From Paraburkholderia sp. LEh10 (GTDB taxonomy: Bacteria > Pseudomonadota > Gammaproteobacteria > Burkholderiales > Burkholderiaceae): a DNA stretch of 64,000 nt. Where the stretch lies: positions 80,944-144,943 of the forward strand of contig NZ_JAGIPX010000018.1 in assembly GCF_017814945.1 (NCBI RefSeq), given 5' to 3'. The notes under the pieces were generated by a model. That model made no database searches. It saw only the letters and a list, made by a program, of their open reading frames with translations, and was not told where the DNA came from. The translations under genes and the position numbers were made by a program. Every line of letters begins with the position of its first letter. Position 1 is the stretch's first letter. Of the stretch, positions 8,040 through 16,713 are shown piece after piece.

Positions 8040-8843
8040 ATGACTCAAACGACCGCTCATCGTCCACGCCGCGCGTGGATCGCCGCGCTGCTGCTCGCGC
8101 CGCTCTTCTCGCTTGCCGCACCCGCCGCCCATGCCGACGCGCTCGACAACATCACGAAAGCGGGCGTCCTGAAAGTCGCCGTGCCCGAAGACTATCCGCC
8201 GTTCGGCTCAGTCGGCCCTGATCTGAAGCCGCAAGGCTACGACATCGACACGGCCGCGCTGCTCGCGAAGTCGATGAACGTGAAGCTCGAACTCGTGCCC
8301 GTCAACAGCGCGAACCGCATTCCGTATCTGCAAACGAACAAGGTCGATCTCGTGATCTCGTCACTCGGCAAGACGCCCGAGCGCGAAAAGGTGATCGACT
8401 TCTCGACGGCCTATGCGCCGTACTATCAGGGCGTGTTCGGTCCCGCCGACATCCGGGTCGGCGGCCCCGCCGATCTCACGGGCAAGACGGTCGGCGCGAC
8501 GCGCGGCGCGCTCGAAGAAATCGCGCTCACGCAAATGGCGCCCAATGCGACGATCAAGCGCTTCGAGGACAACAACGCGACGATTGCCGCGTTCCTGTCG
8601 GGCCAGGTGCAGCTGATCGCGGCGGGCAACATCGTCGCCGCGGCGATACTCGCGAAGAATCCGCCGCGCCGGCCGGAACCGAAGTTCGTCATCAAGAACT
8701 CGCCCTGCTTTGTCGGCATGAACAGGAACGAGCCGCGTCTGCAGCAGAAAGTCGATGCCGCCATCGCGCAGGCGAAGCACGACGGCACGCTCGATGCGAT
8801 GTCGAAGAAGTGGTTCGGCATCGCGCTGCCCGCCGATCTGTAA
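8040..8843 (+). CDS. Periplasmic amino-acid-type ABC binding protein, no cognate permease
   Basis: This is a secreted solute-binding protein of 267 residues from the family that includes the GlnH/HisJ-like proteins. A signal peptide (residues 1 to about 34, ending AAHADA) precedes LDNITKAGVLKVAVPEDYPPF, the usual start of such domains, and TGKTVGATRGALEE follows in the middle. The likely ligand is a polar amino acid or similar nitrogen source, but the substrate cannot be read from sequence. It sits alone between ureD and ureA with no permease or ATPase gene, and it has its own sigma-54 promoter. Co-regulation with urea use is inferred. Confidence 0.85.
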   Translation: MTQTTAHRPRRAWIAALLLAPLFSLAAPAAHADALDNITKAGVLKVAVPEDYPPFGSVGPDLKPQGYDIDTAALLAKSMNVKLELVPVNSANRIPYLQTNKVDLVISSLGKTPEREKVIDFSTAYAPYYQGVFGPADIRVGGPADLTGKTVGATRGALEEIALTQMAPNATIKRFEDNNATIAAFLSGQVQLIAAGNIVAAAILAKNPPRRPEPKFVIKNSPCFVGMNRNEPRLQQKVDAAIAQAKHDGTLDAMSKKWFGIALPADL

Positions 8844-9008
8844 GCGCGGAGTCGGTTGAAGCTGGTATCGTGAGACGGCCGCGCGATACCGGCAACAGCC
8901 AGCGGCCGTTACACGTGCGACCCGGCGGCAAAGTACCGCGCACGGCAAGTCGGCGCTGGACAATCAATCCGCGACCCGCGATCACGCGGACACCACACAA
9001 CGAATGCG

Positions 9009-9311
9009 ATGAAGCTGACTCCACGCGAAAGAGACAAACTCCTGATCTTCACGGCCGCGCTGCTCGCGGAACGGCGCCGCGCGCGCGGCCTCAAGCTGAA
9101 CTACCCGGAAGCCGTCGCGTTCATCACGGCCGCGCTAATGGAAGCGGCGCGCGACGGCAAGTCCGTCGCCGAAGTGATGCATTACGGCACCACGCTCCTC
9201 ACGCGCGACGATGTGATGGAAGGCGTGCCCGAGATGATTCCCGACATGCAGGTCGAAGCCACCTTCCCCGACGGCACGAAGCTCGTGACCGTCCATCACC
9301 CGATTCCGTGA
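9009..9311 (+). CDS. ureA: Urease gamma subunit
   Basis: This 100-residue subunit of the nickel enzyme urease pairs with UreB and UreC. The sequence MKLTPRERDKLLIFTAALLAERRRARGLKLNYPEAVA is the family hallmark and the length matches bacterial UreA. It is followed 10 bp later by ureB and then ureC, the normal three-gene order. A 165-bp stretch separates it from the binding-protein gene upstream, and I see no strong promoter there. Confidence 0.97.
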   Translation: MKLTPRERDKLLIFTAALLAERRRARGLKLNYPEAVAFITAALMEAARDGKSVAEVMHYGTTLLTRDDVMEGVPEMIPDMQVEATFPDGTKLVTVHHPIP

Positions 9312-9321
9312 AGAGGCGCGC

Positions 9322-9627
9322 ATGATCCCAGGTGAACTGATTACCGACGACGGCGAGCACGAACTCAACGCGGGCCGCGCGACCGTCACGGTCACGGTGT
9401 CGAACACGGGCGACCGTCCCGTGCAGGTCGGCTCGCACTATCACTTCTACGAGGTGAACGCGGCCCTGTCGTTCGATCGCGAAACGGCGCGCGGCTTTCG
9501 CCTGAACATCGCGGCGGGCACTGCCGTGCGCTTCGAGCCGGGCCAGGAACGCACCGTCGAGCTCGTCGCGCTGGCGGGCGATCGCGTCGTCTATGGCTTC
9601 AACGGCAAGGTGATGGGCAAGCTCTGA
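9322..9627 (+). CDS. ureB: Urease beta subunit
   Basis: This 101-residue urease subunit starts MIPGELITDDGEHELNAGR and contains the diagnostic VGSHYHFYEVN and FEPGQERTVELVALAG segments. Its length is normal. It lies between ureA and ureC and forms the structural part of the (UreABC)3 holoenzyme. An AGAGG ribosome-binding sequence overlaps the end of ureA. Confidence 0.97.
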   Translation: MIPGELITDDGEHELNAGRATVTVTVSNTGDRPVQVGSHYHFYEVNAALSFDRETARGFRLNIAAGTAVRFEPGQERTVELVALAGDRVVYGFNGKVMGKL

Positions 9628-9681
9628 TTCGCCGCCCGCGATCCGAAGCCAAGCGGCGAACACATTCGGGAACCTCATAAC

Positions 9682-11388
9682 ATGACATTACGCATTGGCC
9701 GCCGCGCATACGCGGAAATGTTCGGCCCCACGACAGGCGACCGCGTGCGGCTCGCCGACACGGACCTGCTGATCGAGGTCGAGCGCGACTACACGATCTA
9801 CGGTGAAGAAGTGAAGTTCGGCGGCGGCAAGGTGATACGCGACGGCATGGGCCAGTCGCAGCGCGTCGCGGCGGACGTCGTCGATACCGTCGTCACGAAC
9901 GCGCTGATTCTCGATCACTGGGGCATCGTGAAGGCCGACATCGGCATCAAGCACGGCCGCATCGCGGCGATCGGCAAGGCGGGCAATCCCGACATTCAAC
10001 CGGGCGTGACGATCGCGATTGGCGCGGCAACGGAAGTGATCGCGGGCGAAGGGATGATCGTCACGGCGGGCGGCATCGACACGCACATTCACTTCATCAG
10101 CCCGCAGCAGATCGACGAAGCGCTCGCGAGCGGCGTGACGACGATGCTCGGCGGCGGCACGGGCCCCGCGACGGGCACCAACGCGACCACCTGCACGCCG
10201 GGGCCATGGCACATGGAGCGCATGTTGCAGGCCGCCGACGGCTATCCGATGAATCTCGGCTTTCTCGGCAAGGGCAACGTGAGCCAGCCGCAGCCCGCGC
10301 TCGAACAGATCGCGGCGGGCGCGATCGGACTCAAGCTGCACGAGGACTGGGGCACGACGCCGGCAGCAATCGACAACTGCCTGTCCGTCGCCGACGACAC
10401 CGACACGCAGGTCGCGATCCACACCGATACGTTGAACGAAGCCGGCTTCGTCGAAGCGACGGTGGCCGCGTTCAAGGGCCGCACGATCCATACGTATCAC
10501 ACCGAGGGCGCGGGCGGCGGCCACGCGCCCGACATCATCAAGGTCTGCGGCGAGGCGAACGTGCTGCCGTCGTCGACGAATCCGACGCGCCCGTACACCA
10601 TCAACACGCTCGATGAACACCTCGACATGCTGATGGTCTGCCATCACCTCGATCCGTCGATTGCGGAAGATATCGCCTTTGCCGAATCGCGCATTCGCCG
10701 CGAGACGATTGCAGCGGAGGACATTCTTCACGATCTCGGCGCGCTGTCGATGATCTCATCCGATTCGCAGGCAATGGGGCGTGTGGGCGAAGTGATCATC
10801 CGCACCTGGCAGACAGCGCACAAGATGAAGGTGCAGCGCGGCGCGCTGCCCGAGGACAACGCGCGCAACGACAACTTCCGCGCGAAGCGCTATGTCGCGA
10901 AGTACACGATCAATCCCGCGCTCACGCATGGCATCGCGCATGAAGTCGGTTCCGTCGAGCCCGGCAAATGGGCCGACATCGTGTTCTGGGAGCCTGCGTT
11001 CTTCGGCATCAAGCCCGCGCTGATCCTCAAGGGCGGCATGATCGCGATGGCGCAGATGGGCGATCCGAACGCGTCGATCCCGACGCCGCAGCCCGTCCAC
11101 TATCGCGAGATGTTCGGCACGCGCGGCGGCGCGTTGGGCCGCACGTCGTTGACGTTCGTGTCGCAGATGGCGCTCGATGCCGGCATCACCGGGCGTTATG
11201 GGCTGAGCAAGCGTATCGTTGCAGTGAAGAACTGCCGCAGCGTCACGAAGGCGCACATGATCCACAACGCGTGGCAGCCGTCGATCAGCGTCGATCCTGA
11301 AACCTATCAGGTGATCGCCGACGGACAGTTGCTGACCTGCGAGCCGGCAAAGGTCCTGCCGATGGCGCAACGCTATTTTCTGTTCTGA
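9682..11388 (+). CDS. ureC: Urease alpha subunit (catalytic)
   Basis: The 568-residue catalytic subunit hydrolyses urea to ammonia and carbamate at a two-nickel site. The visible parts of the active site are the HIH motif (in GGIDTHIHFISP), Lys218 in GLKLHEDWG (the residue that is carbamylated to bridge the nickels) and the flap histidine in MVCHHLDPS (His321 or His322). All are intact and the length is standard. It follows ureB by 54 bp and precedes ureE by one base, so it is part of the same transcript. Confidence 0.98.
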   Translation: MTLRIGRRAYAEMFGPTTGDRVRLADTDLLIEVERDYTIYGEEVKFGGGKVIRDGMGQSQRVAADVVDTVVTNALILDHWGIVKADIGIKHGRIAAIGKAGNPDIQPGVTIAIGAATEVIAGEGMIVTAGGIDTHIHFISPQQIDEALASGVTTMLGGGTGPATGTNATTCTPGPWHMERMLQAADGYPMNLGFLGKGNVSQPQPALEQIAAGAIGLKLHEDWGTTPAAIDNCLSVADDTDTQVAIHTDTLNEAGFVEATVAAFKGRTIHTYHTEGAGGGHAPDIIKVCGEANVLPSSTNPTRPYTINTLDEHLDMLMVCHHLDPSIAEDIAFAESRIRRETIAAEDILHDLGALSMISSDSQAMGRVGEVIIRTWQTAHKMKVQRGALPEDNARNDNFRAKRYVAKYTINPALTHGIAHEVGSVEPGKWADIVFWEPAFFGIKPALILKGGMIAMAQMGDPNASIPTPQPVHYREMFGTRGGALGRTSLTFVSQMALDAGITGRYGLSKRIVAVKNCRSVTKAHMIHNAWQPSISVDPETYQVIADGQLLTCEPAKVLPMAQRYFLF

Positions 11389-11389
11389 C

Positions 11390-12013
11390 ATGCGAACGAT
11401 CGACAAACTGCTGGGCGCGCACATCAAGCTTGCGCCCGTTCTCGTCAAACGCGCGCCGACGCTCACGCTCGCATTCGACGCCCGCTGCAAGAGCCGTCTT
11501 GCCGCGACGCTCGACAACGGCGAAGAAGTCGCGTTGGTGCTGCCGCGCGGCACGGTATTGCGCGACGGCGATGTGCTCGTCGCCGACGACGGCGGTCTCG
11601 TGCGCATCGTGGCCGCCGCCGAATCCGTGCTCCATGTGCGCGCGCCCGATGTGCTGACGTTGACGCGCGCCGCCTATCATCTCGGCAACCGGCATACGCC
11701 CGTCGAGATCGGCGCAGATTACCTGAAGCTCGAATACGATCCCGTGCTCGCCGATATGCTGAAGCGGCTGGGCGCATCCGTCGATCAGGTGCAGATGCCG
11801 TTCCAGCCGGAAACGGGTGCGTATGGCGGCGGTCACCGGCATGGTCACGACGAGACATTCGCCGAGGACTATGCGCTCGCGCAGCAGGTGTATGGCGAGC
11901 ATCATGGTCACGCGCACTCGCACGAGCATGGCCATGCGCACGATCACGCCGATTGCGGCTCGTCCTCATGTGCGCACGATCACGGGCACGGTCATCATCA
12001 TGCGCATCGCTGA
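11390..12013 (+). CDS. ureE: Urease accessory protein UreE (nickel chaperone)
   Basis: This 207-residue nickel metallochaperone delivers nickel to the UreDFG complex. The N-terminal two-thirds is a normal UreE (peptide-binding and metal-binding domains, with GNRHTPVEI carrying the conserved metal-site His). The last ~60 residues form an unusually rich tail with 19 histidines plus two cysteines (CGSSSC), a likely nickel store. Such tails vary widely between species. The end of the gene overlaps ureF by 14 bp, with the overlap lying inside the His-codon stretch. Confidence 0.95.
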   Translation: MRTIDKLLGAHIKLAPVLVKRAPTLTLAFDARCKSRLAATLDNGEEVALVLPRGTVLRDGDVLVADDGGLVRIVAAAESVLHVRAPDVLTLTRAAYHLGNRHTPVEIGADYLKLEYDPVLADMLKRLGASVDQVQMPFQPETGAYGGGHRHGHDETFAEDYALAQQVYGEHHGHAHSHEHGHAHDHADCGSSSCAHDHGHGHHHAHR

Positions 12014-12680
12014 GCTGACCGCGCTGCTGCATCTCGCGTCGCCGGCGTTGCCGATTGGCGCGTTCAGCTATTCGCAAGGGCTCGAAGCAGCGATCGAAGC
12101 ACAACTGATCACCGATGCCGACAGTGCCTGCGCGTGGATCAAAAGCGGCCTCTCGAACGTGCTTGCGCGCGGCGAACTGCCGTTTATCGCGCATCAGATC
12201 GAGCGCTGGCGCGCGCACGACACGGCAGCATTGATCGACGCCAATCACGAATTTCTCGCGAGCCGCGAATCGGCGGAGCTACGTCGCGAGACGGAACAGA
12301 TGGGCTGGTCGTTGCGGCAGTTGTGCGCGTCGCTCGAATGGGGCGATGCCGAACGGCGCGCCACGCTCGCATCGATTGCGCCGATTGCGCAGCCGACCGC
12401 GTTCGCGTTTGCCGCCTTCGCACACGACGCAGCCAGCGACGCGGCCCTCGCCGCCTACGCGTTCAGCTGGGTCGAGAACCAGGCAATGGCCGCGCTGAAG
12501 GCCGTGCCGCTGGGACAGCTTGCGGGACAGCGCATCATCGTCGCGCTGCGCGAGCCGATCGACGCCGCCGTCAGGCACGCGCTCGGCACGTCGCCCGACG
12601 ACGTCAATACCTTCGCGCCGCAGCTTGGCATCTTGTCGGCGCGTCACGAGTCGCAGTATTCGCGGCTCTTTCGCTCATAG
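12000..12680 (+). CDS. ureF: Urease accessory protein UreF
   Basis: This 226-residue accessory protein bridges UreD and UreG and gates nickel insertion. The start MRIAELTALLHLASPALPIGAFSYSQGLE is typical of UreF, and the C-terminal part retains the QLGILSARHESQYSRLFRS ending. The ATG at 12000 lies inside the 3' end of ureE, so translation is probably coupled. The length is normal. Confidence 0.95.
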   Translation: MRIAELTALLHLASPALPIGAFSYSQGLEAAIEAQLITDADSACAWIKSGLSNVLARGELPFIAHQIERWRAHDTAALIDANHEFLASRESAELRRETEQMGWSLRQLCASLEWGDAERRATLASIAPIAQPTAFAFAAFAHDAASDAALAAYAFSWVENQAMAALKAVPLGQLAGQRIIVALREPIDAAVRHALGTSPDDVNTFAPQLGILSARHESQYSRLFRS

Positions 12681-12704
12681 CTTTTGCTTTTCGTGACTTC
12701 AGAC

Positions 12705-13355
12705 ATGAACGCTCCTCATCCGCTGCAACGCAAGAAGAAACTGCCGCCGCTGCGCGTCGGCGTCGGCGGCCCGGTCGGTTCGGGCAAGACGACGCTGCTC
12801 GAAATGCTCTGCAAGGCGATGCGTGACAAGTACGATCTCGTCGCGATCACCAACGACATCTACACGAAGGAAGACCAACGCCTGCTGACGGTGGCGGGCG
12901 CGCTGCCTGCCGAGCGCATCATGGGCGTGGAAACGGGCGGCTGTCCGCACACGGCGATCCGCGAAGATGCGTCGATCAACCTCGAAGCCGTCGACCGGAT
13001 GCTCACGCGGTTTCCCGATGCCGACATCGTGTTCATCGAATCGGGCGGCGACAATCTTGCCGCAACGTTCAGCCCCGAGTTATCCGATCTGACGATCTAT
13101 GTGATCGACGTGGCCGGCGGCGAGAAGATCCCGCGCAAAGGCGGGCCGGGTATCACGAAGTCGGACTTGCTTGTGATCAACAAGACGGATCTTGCGCCGA
13201 TGGTTGGGGCGAATCTCGACGTGATGGCGTCCGATACGGAAAAGATGCGCGGCGCGCGGCCTTTCGTGATGTGTAATTTGAAGGCCCGCGAGGGGCTGGA
13301 TCGGGTGATTGAGTTTATCGAGAGGAAGGGGTTGTTGGTGGCTGATAGGCCCTGA
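12705..13355 (+). CDS. ureG: Urease accessory GTPase UreG
   Basis: This SIMIBI-class GTPase of 216 residues supplies energy and nickel for urease maturation. The P-loop GVGGPVGSGKTTL is near residues 16-28, the metal-binding CPH motif lies in ETGGCPHTAIRED, and the base-recognition NKTD is present. I chose ATG 12705 (MNAPHPLQRKKK). An in-frame ATG at 12684 would add seven residues that are not typical of the family. It ends the ure block, and the second palindromic repeat begins about 45 bp downstream. Confidence 0.95.
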   Translation: MNAPHPLQRKKKLPPLRVGVGGPVGSGKTTLLEMLCKAMRDKYDLVAITNDIYTKEDQRLLTVAGALPAERIMGVETGGCPHTAIREDASINLEAVDRMLTRFPDADIVFIESGGDNLAATFSPELSDLTIYVIDVAGGEKIPRKGGPGITKSDLLVINKTDLAPMVGANLDVMASDTEKMRGARPFVMCNLKAREGLDRVIEFIERKGLLVADRP

Positions 13356-13469
13356 ATGGGCGACTGCCGTGCGATTTTTGCCGTTGTCGCGATGCGGTTT
13401 GTTTTGCCGAATCGCCGGCATCCGCGATTGCGCCTCGCAGCGCGGGCGTTGCCCCTGTGCGGGGCGGCA

Positions 13470-13501
13470 CCTACTTTCTTTGCCGCGGCAAAGAAAGTAG
13501 G
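13470..13501. repeat. Perfect 32-bp palindrome, left arm of copy B
   Basis: This is the same sequence as the palindromes in both arms of copy A. Confidence 0.9.
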
Positions 13502-13960
13502 CAAAGAAAGCCGCTCACACCGCCAACCCTTGACCGTTACCCACGGGCTCTCGACGTCCCCGCACTTCGATTGGCAGCGCGCTGGCCTTGCCCGTTGCCA
13601 ATGCACTGATTGAACGCCTCATCCACTTCATGCGCTCGCACAGCGGCTACACGTGCCTGATGTTTCGTTGTCCTTTTCCGGCAAACATATGTCGGGTGTC
13701 GCTTCTCACAAGTCAGCGCTCGCACTATGCAGGCGCGTCGCGCCGCGAAGGTGTTGATGGCGCAAAGGCCTACATAGGTTTGCCGCACAGGGCGCTGGAT
13801 AATCGATGTTGTGGCTTGCAACGCGGGCGCGCGAAGCGGGTGAGGCGCTTAATCACCGCGTGGGCAACGGGCATCGCCAGCACGCTGTCAAGCGAAGTGC
13901 GGGGACGTCGAGAGCCCGTGGGTAATGGTCAAGGGTTGGCGGTGTGAGCGGCTTTCTTTG

Positions 13961-13992
13961 CTTACTTTCTTTGCCGCGGCAAAGAAAGTAAG
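13961..13992. repeat. 32-bp palindrome with a compensated base change, right arm of copy B
   Basis: The left half reads CTTACTTTCTTTGCCG instead of CCTAC..., and the right half carries the matching change (GTAAG instead of GTAGG), so the 32-bp symmetry is perfect although the sequence differs at two positions. Confidence 0.9.
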
Positions 13993-14046
13993 TGCCGCCC
14001 CGCACAGGGGCAACGCCCGCGCCGCGAGGCGCTATCGCGGATGCCA

Positions 14047-14105
14047 GCGACAGCGGCGAAACACCGAGCGACAGCGGCGAAACACCGAGCGACAGCGGCA
14101 AAACA
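14047..14105. repeat. Tandem repeat, 21-bp unit, nearly three copies
   Basis: The unit GCGACAGCGGCGAAACACCGA begins at 14047, 14068 and 14089. It borders copy B on the right, like the 36-38 bp array beside copy A, and shares the GCGACAGCGGC core with it. Confidence 0.85.
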
Positions 14106-14126
14106 AACCGTGTCGCAGACAAAAAA

Positions 14127-15362
14127 CTACCCTCTACAAAACTCAGAAAGCGCCTTCAACCTGCGCCCAGGCTCCTCAACATAAGGATTCGTCTCATCCC
14201 ATGCATAGCCCGCAAGCACGGCGCTGATCATGCGCCGAACCCCCGGCGCTTGCGCCGGGAAAAAAATGATGTCCTGTAACTGTCCCGTGTACCAGCGCTC
14301 GACGAACGCACGAAACGTATCGATGCCCTTGCGCAACGGAACGTCATACGCCGTCTGCCAGTCGACGGCCTCGCCGTTCAACTGACGCTCCAGCGTCTTC
14401 ACGGCCAGATGCGCGGAGCGCAACGCAATCGTCACACCCGATGAAAACACCGGGTCCAGGAACTCGCCCGCATTACCAAGCAGCGCGAAGCCGGGCCCGT
14501 GAAGCCGCTCGACGTTCGCCGAGTATCCGCCGATATGCCGCACAGGCATCAGGAACGGCGCTTCGCCAATCAGCCGGTTCAGCGTCGGCTCGCTCTGGAT
14601 CAACGCACGCAGCCTGGCTTCGCGCTCCGCTTCCGGCACGTCGAGAAATGCCATTTCAGCCACACACCCGACCGACGAACGTCCGTTGGCGAGCGGAATC
14701 ATCCAGTACCACACGTCGCGATGCTCCGGATGCACAGCCACCGTGATCTTGTTGCGATCGTGCGCGTCGACGGGAATGCCGTCGCGCACATGCGTGAAGA
14801 TCGCGGCGCGCGTCGGCATGCGCGTCGGCGCTTCGAGATTCAACAGGCGCGGCAGCACCCGCCCAAAGCCGCTCGCATCGAGCACGAAGCGCGCGCGCAC
14901 CTCGTACGCGTCGCCCGCTTCGTCGGCGACGTCGAGCACGGGCGCGTCGCCCGTCTTCATCGCGAGCACCGTATGGCCGAAGCGCACGTCCGCGCCCTGC
15001 TGCGCCGCGCAGCGGATCAGCAGATCGTCGAACACCGCGCGCTCGACCTGATACGTCGTGCCCCAACCGACCGAATGCTTGTCGCGGAAGTCGTACGCCG
15101 ACACCTTGTCCCGATACACGAAATGCGCGCCGTTCTTATACTGAAAGCCCGCTTCGACAACCGCCTGCAGCATGCCCGCCTCTTCGAGGTACGCCATGCT
15201 CTGCGGCAACAGGCTCTCGCCAATCGAGAAGCGCGGAAAATGCTGGCGCTCGAGCACGAGCACCGAGCGCCCCGCCTTCTTCAACAGCGCCGCGGCGACG
15301 GCACCCGACGGCCCCGCTCCGATGATGGCCACATCCACGTCGGCGTTCATCGATGAATTCAT
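14127..15362 (-). CDS. FAD-dependent oxidoreductase, halogenase-like (pigment cluster)
   Basis: This flavoprotein of 411 residues resembles flavin-dependent halogenases. It has the FAD-binding GAGPSGAVAA near the N-terminus, FPRFSIGESLLPQS, a lysine in FQYKNGAHF at a place where halogenases keep a catalytic Lys, and W218-Y-W-M-I-P, which fits the WxWxIP halogenase signature. FAD-contact segments (GNAGEFLDPVFSSGV) follow. The ATG at 15362 is preceded by GGGAGA. It ends the pigment operon after a 124-bp gap. Halogenases occur in xanthomonadin- and flexirubin-type clusters, so ring halogenation of the aryl head is plausible. A hydroxylase or reductase role cannot be excluded. Confidence 0.72.
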   Translation of the reverse strand: MNSSMNADVDVAIIGAGPSGAVAAALLKKAGRSVLVLERQHFPRFSIGESLLPQSMAYLEEAGMLQAVVEAGFQYKNGAHFVYRDKVSAYDFRDKHSVGWGTTYQVERAVFDDLLIRCAAQQGADVRFGHTVLAMKTGDAPVLDVADEAGDAYEVRARFVLDASGFGRVLPRLLNLEAPTRMPTRAAIFTHVRDGIPVDAHDRNKITVAVHPEHRDVWYWMIPLANGRSSVGCVAEMAFLDVPEAEREARLRALIQSEPTLNRLIGEAPFLMPVRHIGGYSANVERLHGPGFALLGNAGEFLDPVFSSGVTIALRSAHLAVKTLERQLNGEAVDWQTAYDVPLRKGIDTFRAFVERWYTGQLQDIIFFPAQAPGVRRMISAVLAGYAWDETNPYVEEPGRRLKALSEFCRG

Positions 15363-15486
15363 ATTTATTGATCTCCCTTCGAATAACCCTTCACTGCCTG
15401 TCGCGCGCGACGTTTTCAGTTCGCACCCGCGCTCACCACGCAGCACGTGCGATCACACGCCCGCGATTCATTCCGGCTGGCAGCCG

Positions 15487-16713
15487 TCACGTCCTCGCGA
15501 ACATCAGACTCGCGCAACTGCCGCCAAAGCCGAACGACACCGACATCGCGTGATCGATGCGCGCTTCGCGTGTCGTCTGCACGAGCGGCATATGGCGCGC
15601 GATGGGCTCGATCTCTTCGATACCCGTCGTCCCCGCAATAAAGCCGTCGCGCATCATCAGTAGCATGTAGATCGCTTCGTGCGCGCCGCATGCGCCGAGG
15701 GGATGTCCGGTGAGCCCCTTCGTCGACGAAAACGGCGGCACGTCGTCACCGAATACCGCTTGCAGCGCGCGCAATTCTTCGACGTCGCCCTGCGGCGTCG
15801 AGGGCGCGTGCGCATTCACGTAGCCGGGCCGCGCGCCCGCTTCGTCGAGCGCCGCCTGCATGGCGCGCGCGATCCCGGCCGCATGCGGCGTCACCATGCC
15901 GGCAGCATCCGTCGCGTGGCCGAAGCCCGTCATCTCCGCATAGATGCGCGCGCCGCGCGCGAGCGCATGATCGAGTGCTTCGAGCACCAGCACGCCGCCG
16001 CCCGATGCGATCACGAAGCCGTCGCGCGCGGCATCGTAAGGACGCGACGCGCGCGCGGGCGTGTCGTTGAAACGGCGCGACAGCGCATGCATCGCGTCGA
16101 ACATCAGCGTCGTGTTGTCGTGCAGGCCTTCGCTGCCGCCCGCCAGCACGATCCGCTGACGGCCCGTCTGGATCAGCTGCATCGCCTGTCCGATCGCGAG
16201 CGCCGACGTCGTGCACGCCGACGACGGCGAATACGTGACACCCTCGATGCCGAACACCTGCGCGACATTCGCCGACGCCGTGCTGCTCATCGTCTGCGGC
16301 ACCGCGTACGGCGGCGTCTTCTCGATGCCGCGCGCGTTCGCGATGGCGAGCGCGTCGTCGTATGCCGATATCGTGCCGACACCCGAGCCGATCACGGCGC
16401 CCACTTCCGGCGAGCGCAGCGCGCGAGCGTCGAGGCCGGCGTCGGCGATCGCCTTGCGCGCCGCGTGACAGGCAAAACGCGCGGTATCGCCCATGAAGCG
16501 TTCACGCTTGCGCTCGAACGGCATCTCGCCCGCCACCGACGCCACGCCCGCGACCTGCGAGCCGAAGCCGCGCTCGCGCCACGCGTCGATGCGCGTGATG
16601 CCGCTGCGCCCTTCGCGCAGCGCGGCGCTCACTGCGTCGAGCGTATTGCCCAGACAGGACACGATGCCCATGCCCGTGACGACGACACGCTGCAGGCCTT
16701 GCCGCCCGCTCAT
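15487..16713 (-). CDS. Beta-ketoacyl-ACP synthase (aryl polyene, KS A)
   Basis: This FabB/F-type ketosynthase of 408 residues extends the polyene chain by decarboxylative condensation on ACP. The Cys-His-His triad is complete: Cys167 in SSACTTSA, His in NAHAPST (an unusual variant of NAHGTST) and His in GLTGHPLGACGA. The altered second motif suggests a divergent role, perhaps as a partner subunit of the neighbouring KS. The ATG overlaps the upstream KS stop by four bases. It is the last of the coupled genes before the flavoprotein. Confidence 0.85.
   Translation of the reverse strand: MSGRQGLQRVVVTGMGIVSCLGNTLDAVSAALREGRSGITRIDAWRERGFGSQVAGVASVAGEMPFERKRERFMGDTARFACHAARKAIADAGLDARALRSPEVGAVIGSGVGTISAYDDALAIANARGIEKTPPYAVPQTMSSTASANVAQVFGIEGVTYSPSSACTTSALAIGQAMQLIQTGRQRIVLAGGSEGLHDNTTLMFDAMHALSRRFNDTPARASRPYDAARDGFVIASGGGVLVLEALDHALARGARIYAEMTGFGHATDAAGMVTPHAAGIARAMQAALDEAGARPGYVNAHAPSTPQGDVEELRALQAVFGDDVPPFSSTKGLTGHPLGACGAHEAIYMLLMMRDGFIAGTTGIEEIEPIARHMPLVQTTREARIDHAMSVSFGFGGSCASLMFART

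Larger units (their letters stand above)
13402..14060. repeat. Nested palindromic repeat, copy B (after ureG)
   Basis: The gap 13356-14126 carries the same ~660-bp architecture as copy A. Inverted arms (13402-13569 and 13892-14060) each hold a 32-bp palindrome (13470-13501 and 13961-13992), and an inner inverted repeat has a GGCAAACATATGT core near 13679 matched by ACATAGGTTTGCC near 13771. The central parts of A and B align in the same orientation but are only moderately similar, whereas the arms are nearly identical. The pair brackets urtE-ureG. No gene is supported inside. Confidence 0.85.

Noticed and set aside
14047..14105. CRISPR-like array of 21-bp repeats
   Set aside because: The units are directly adjacent without unique spacers, and no cas genes are near.
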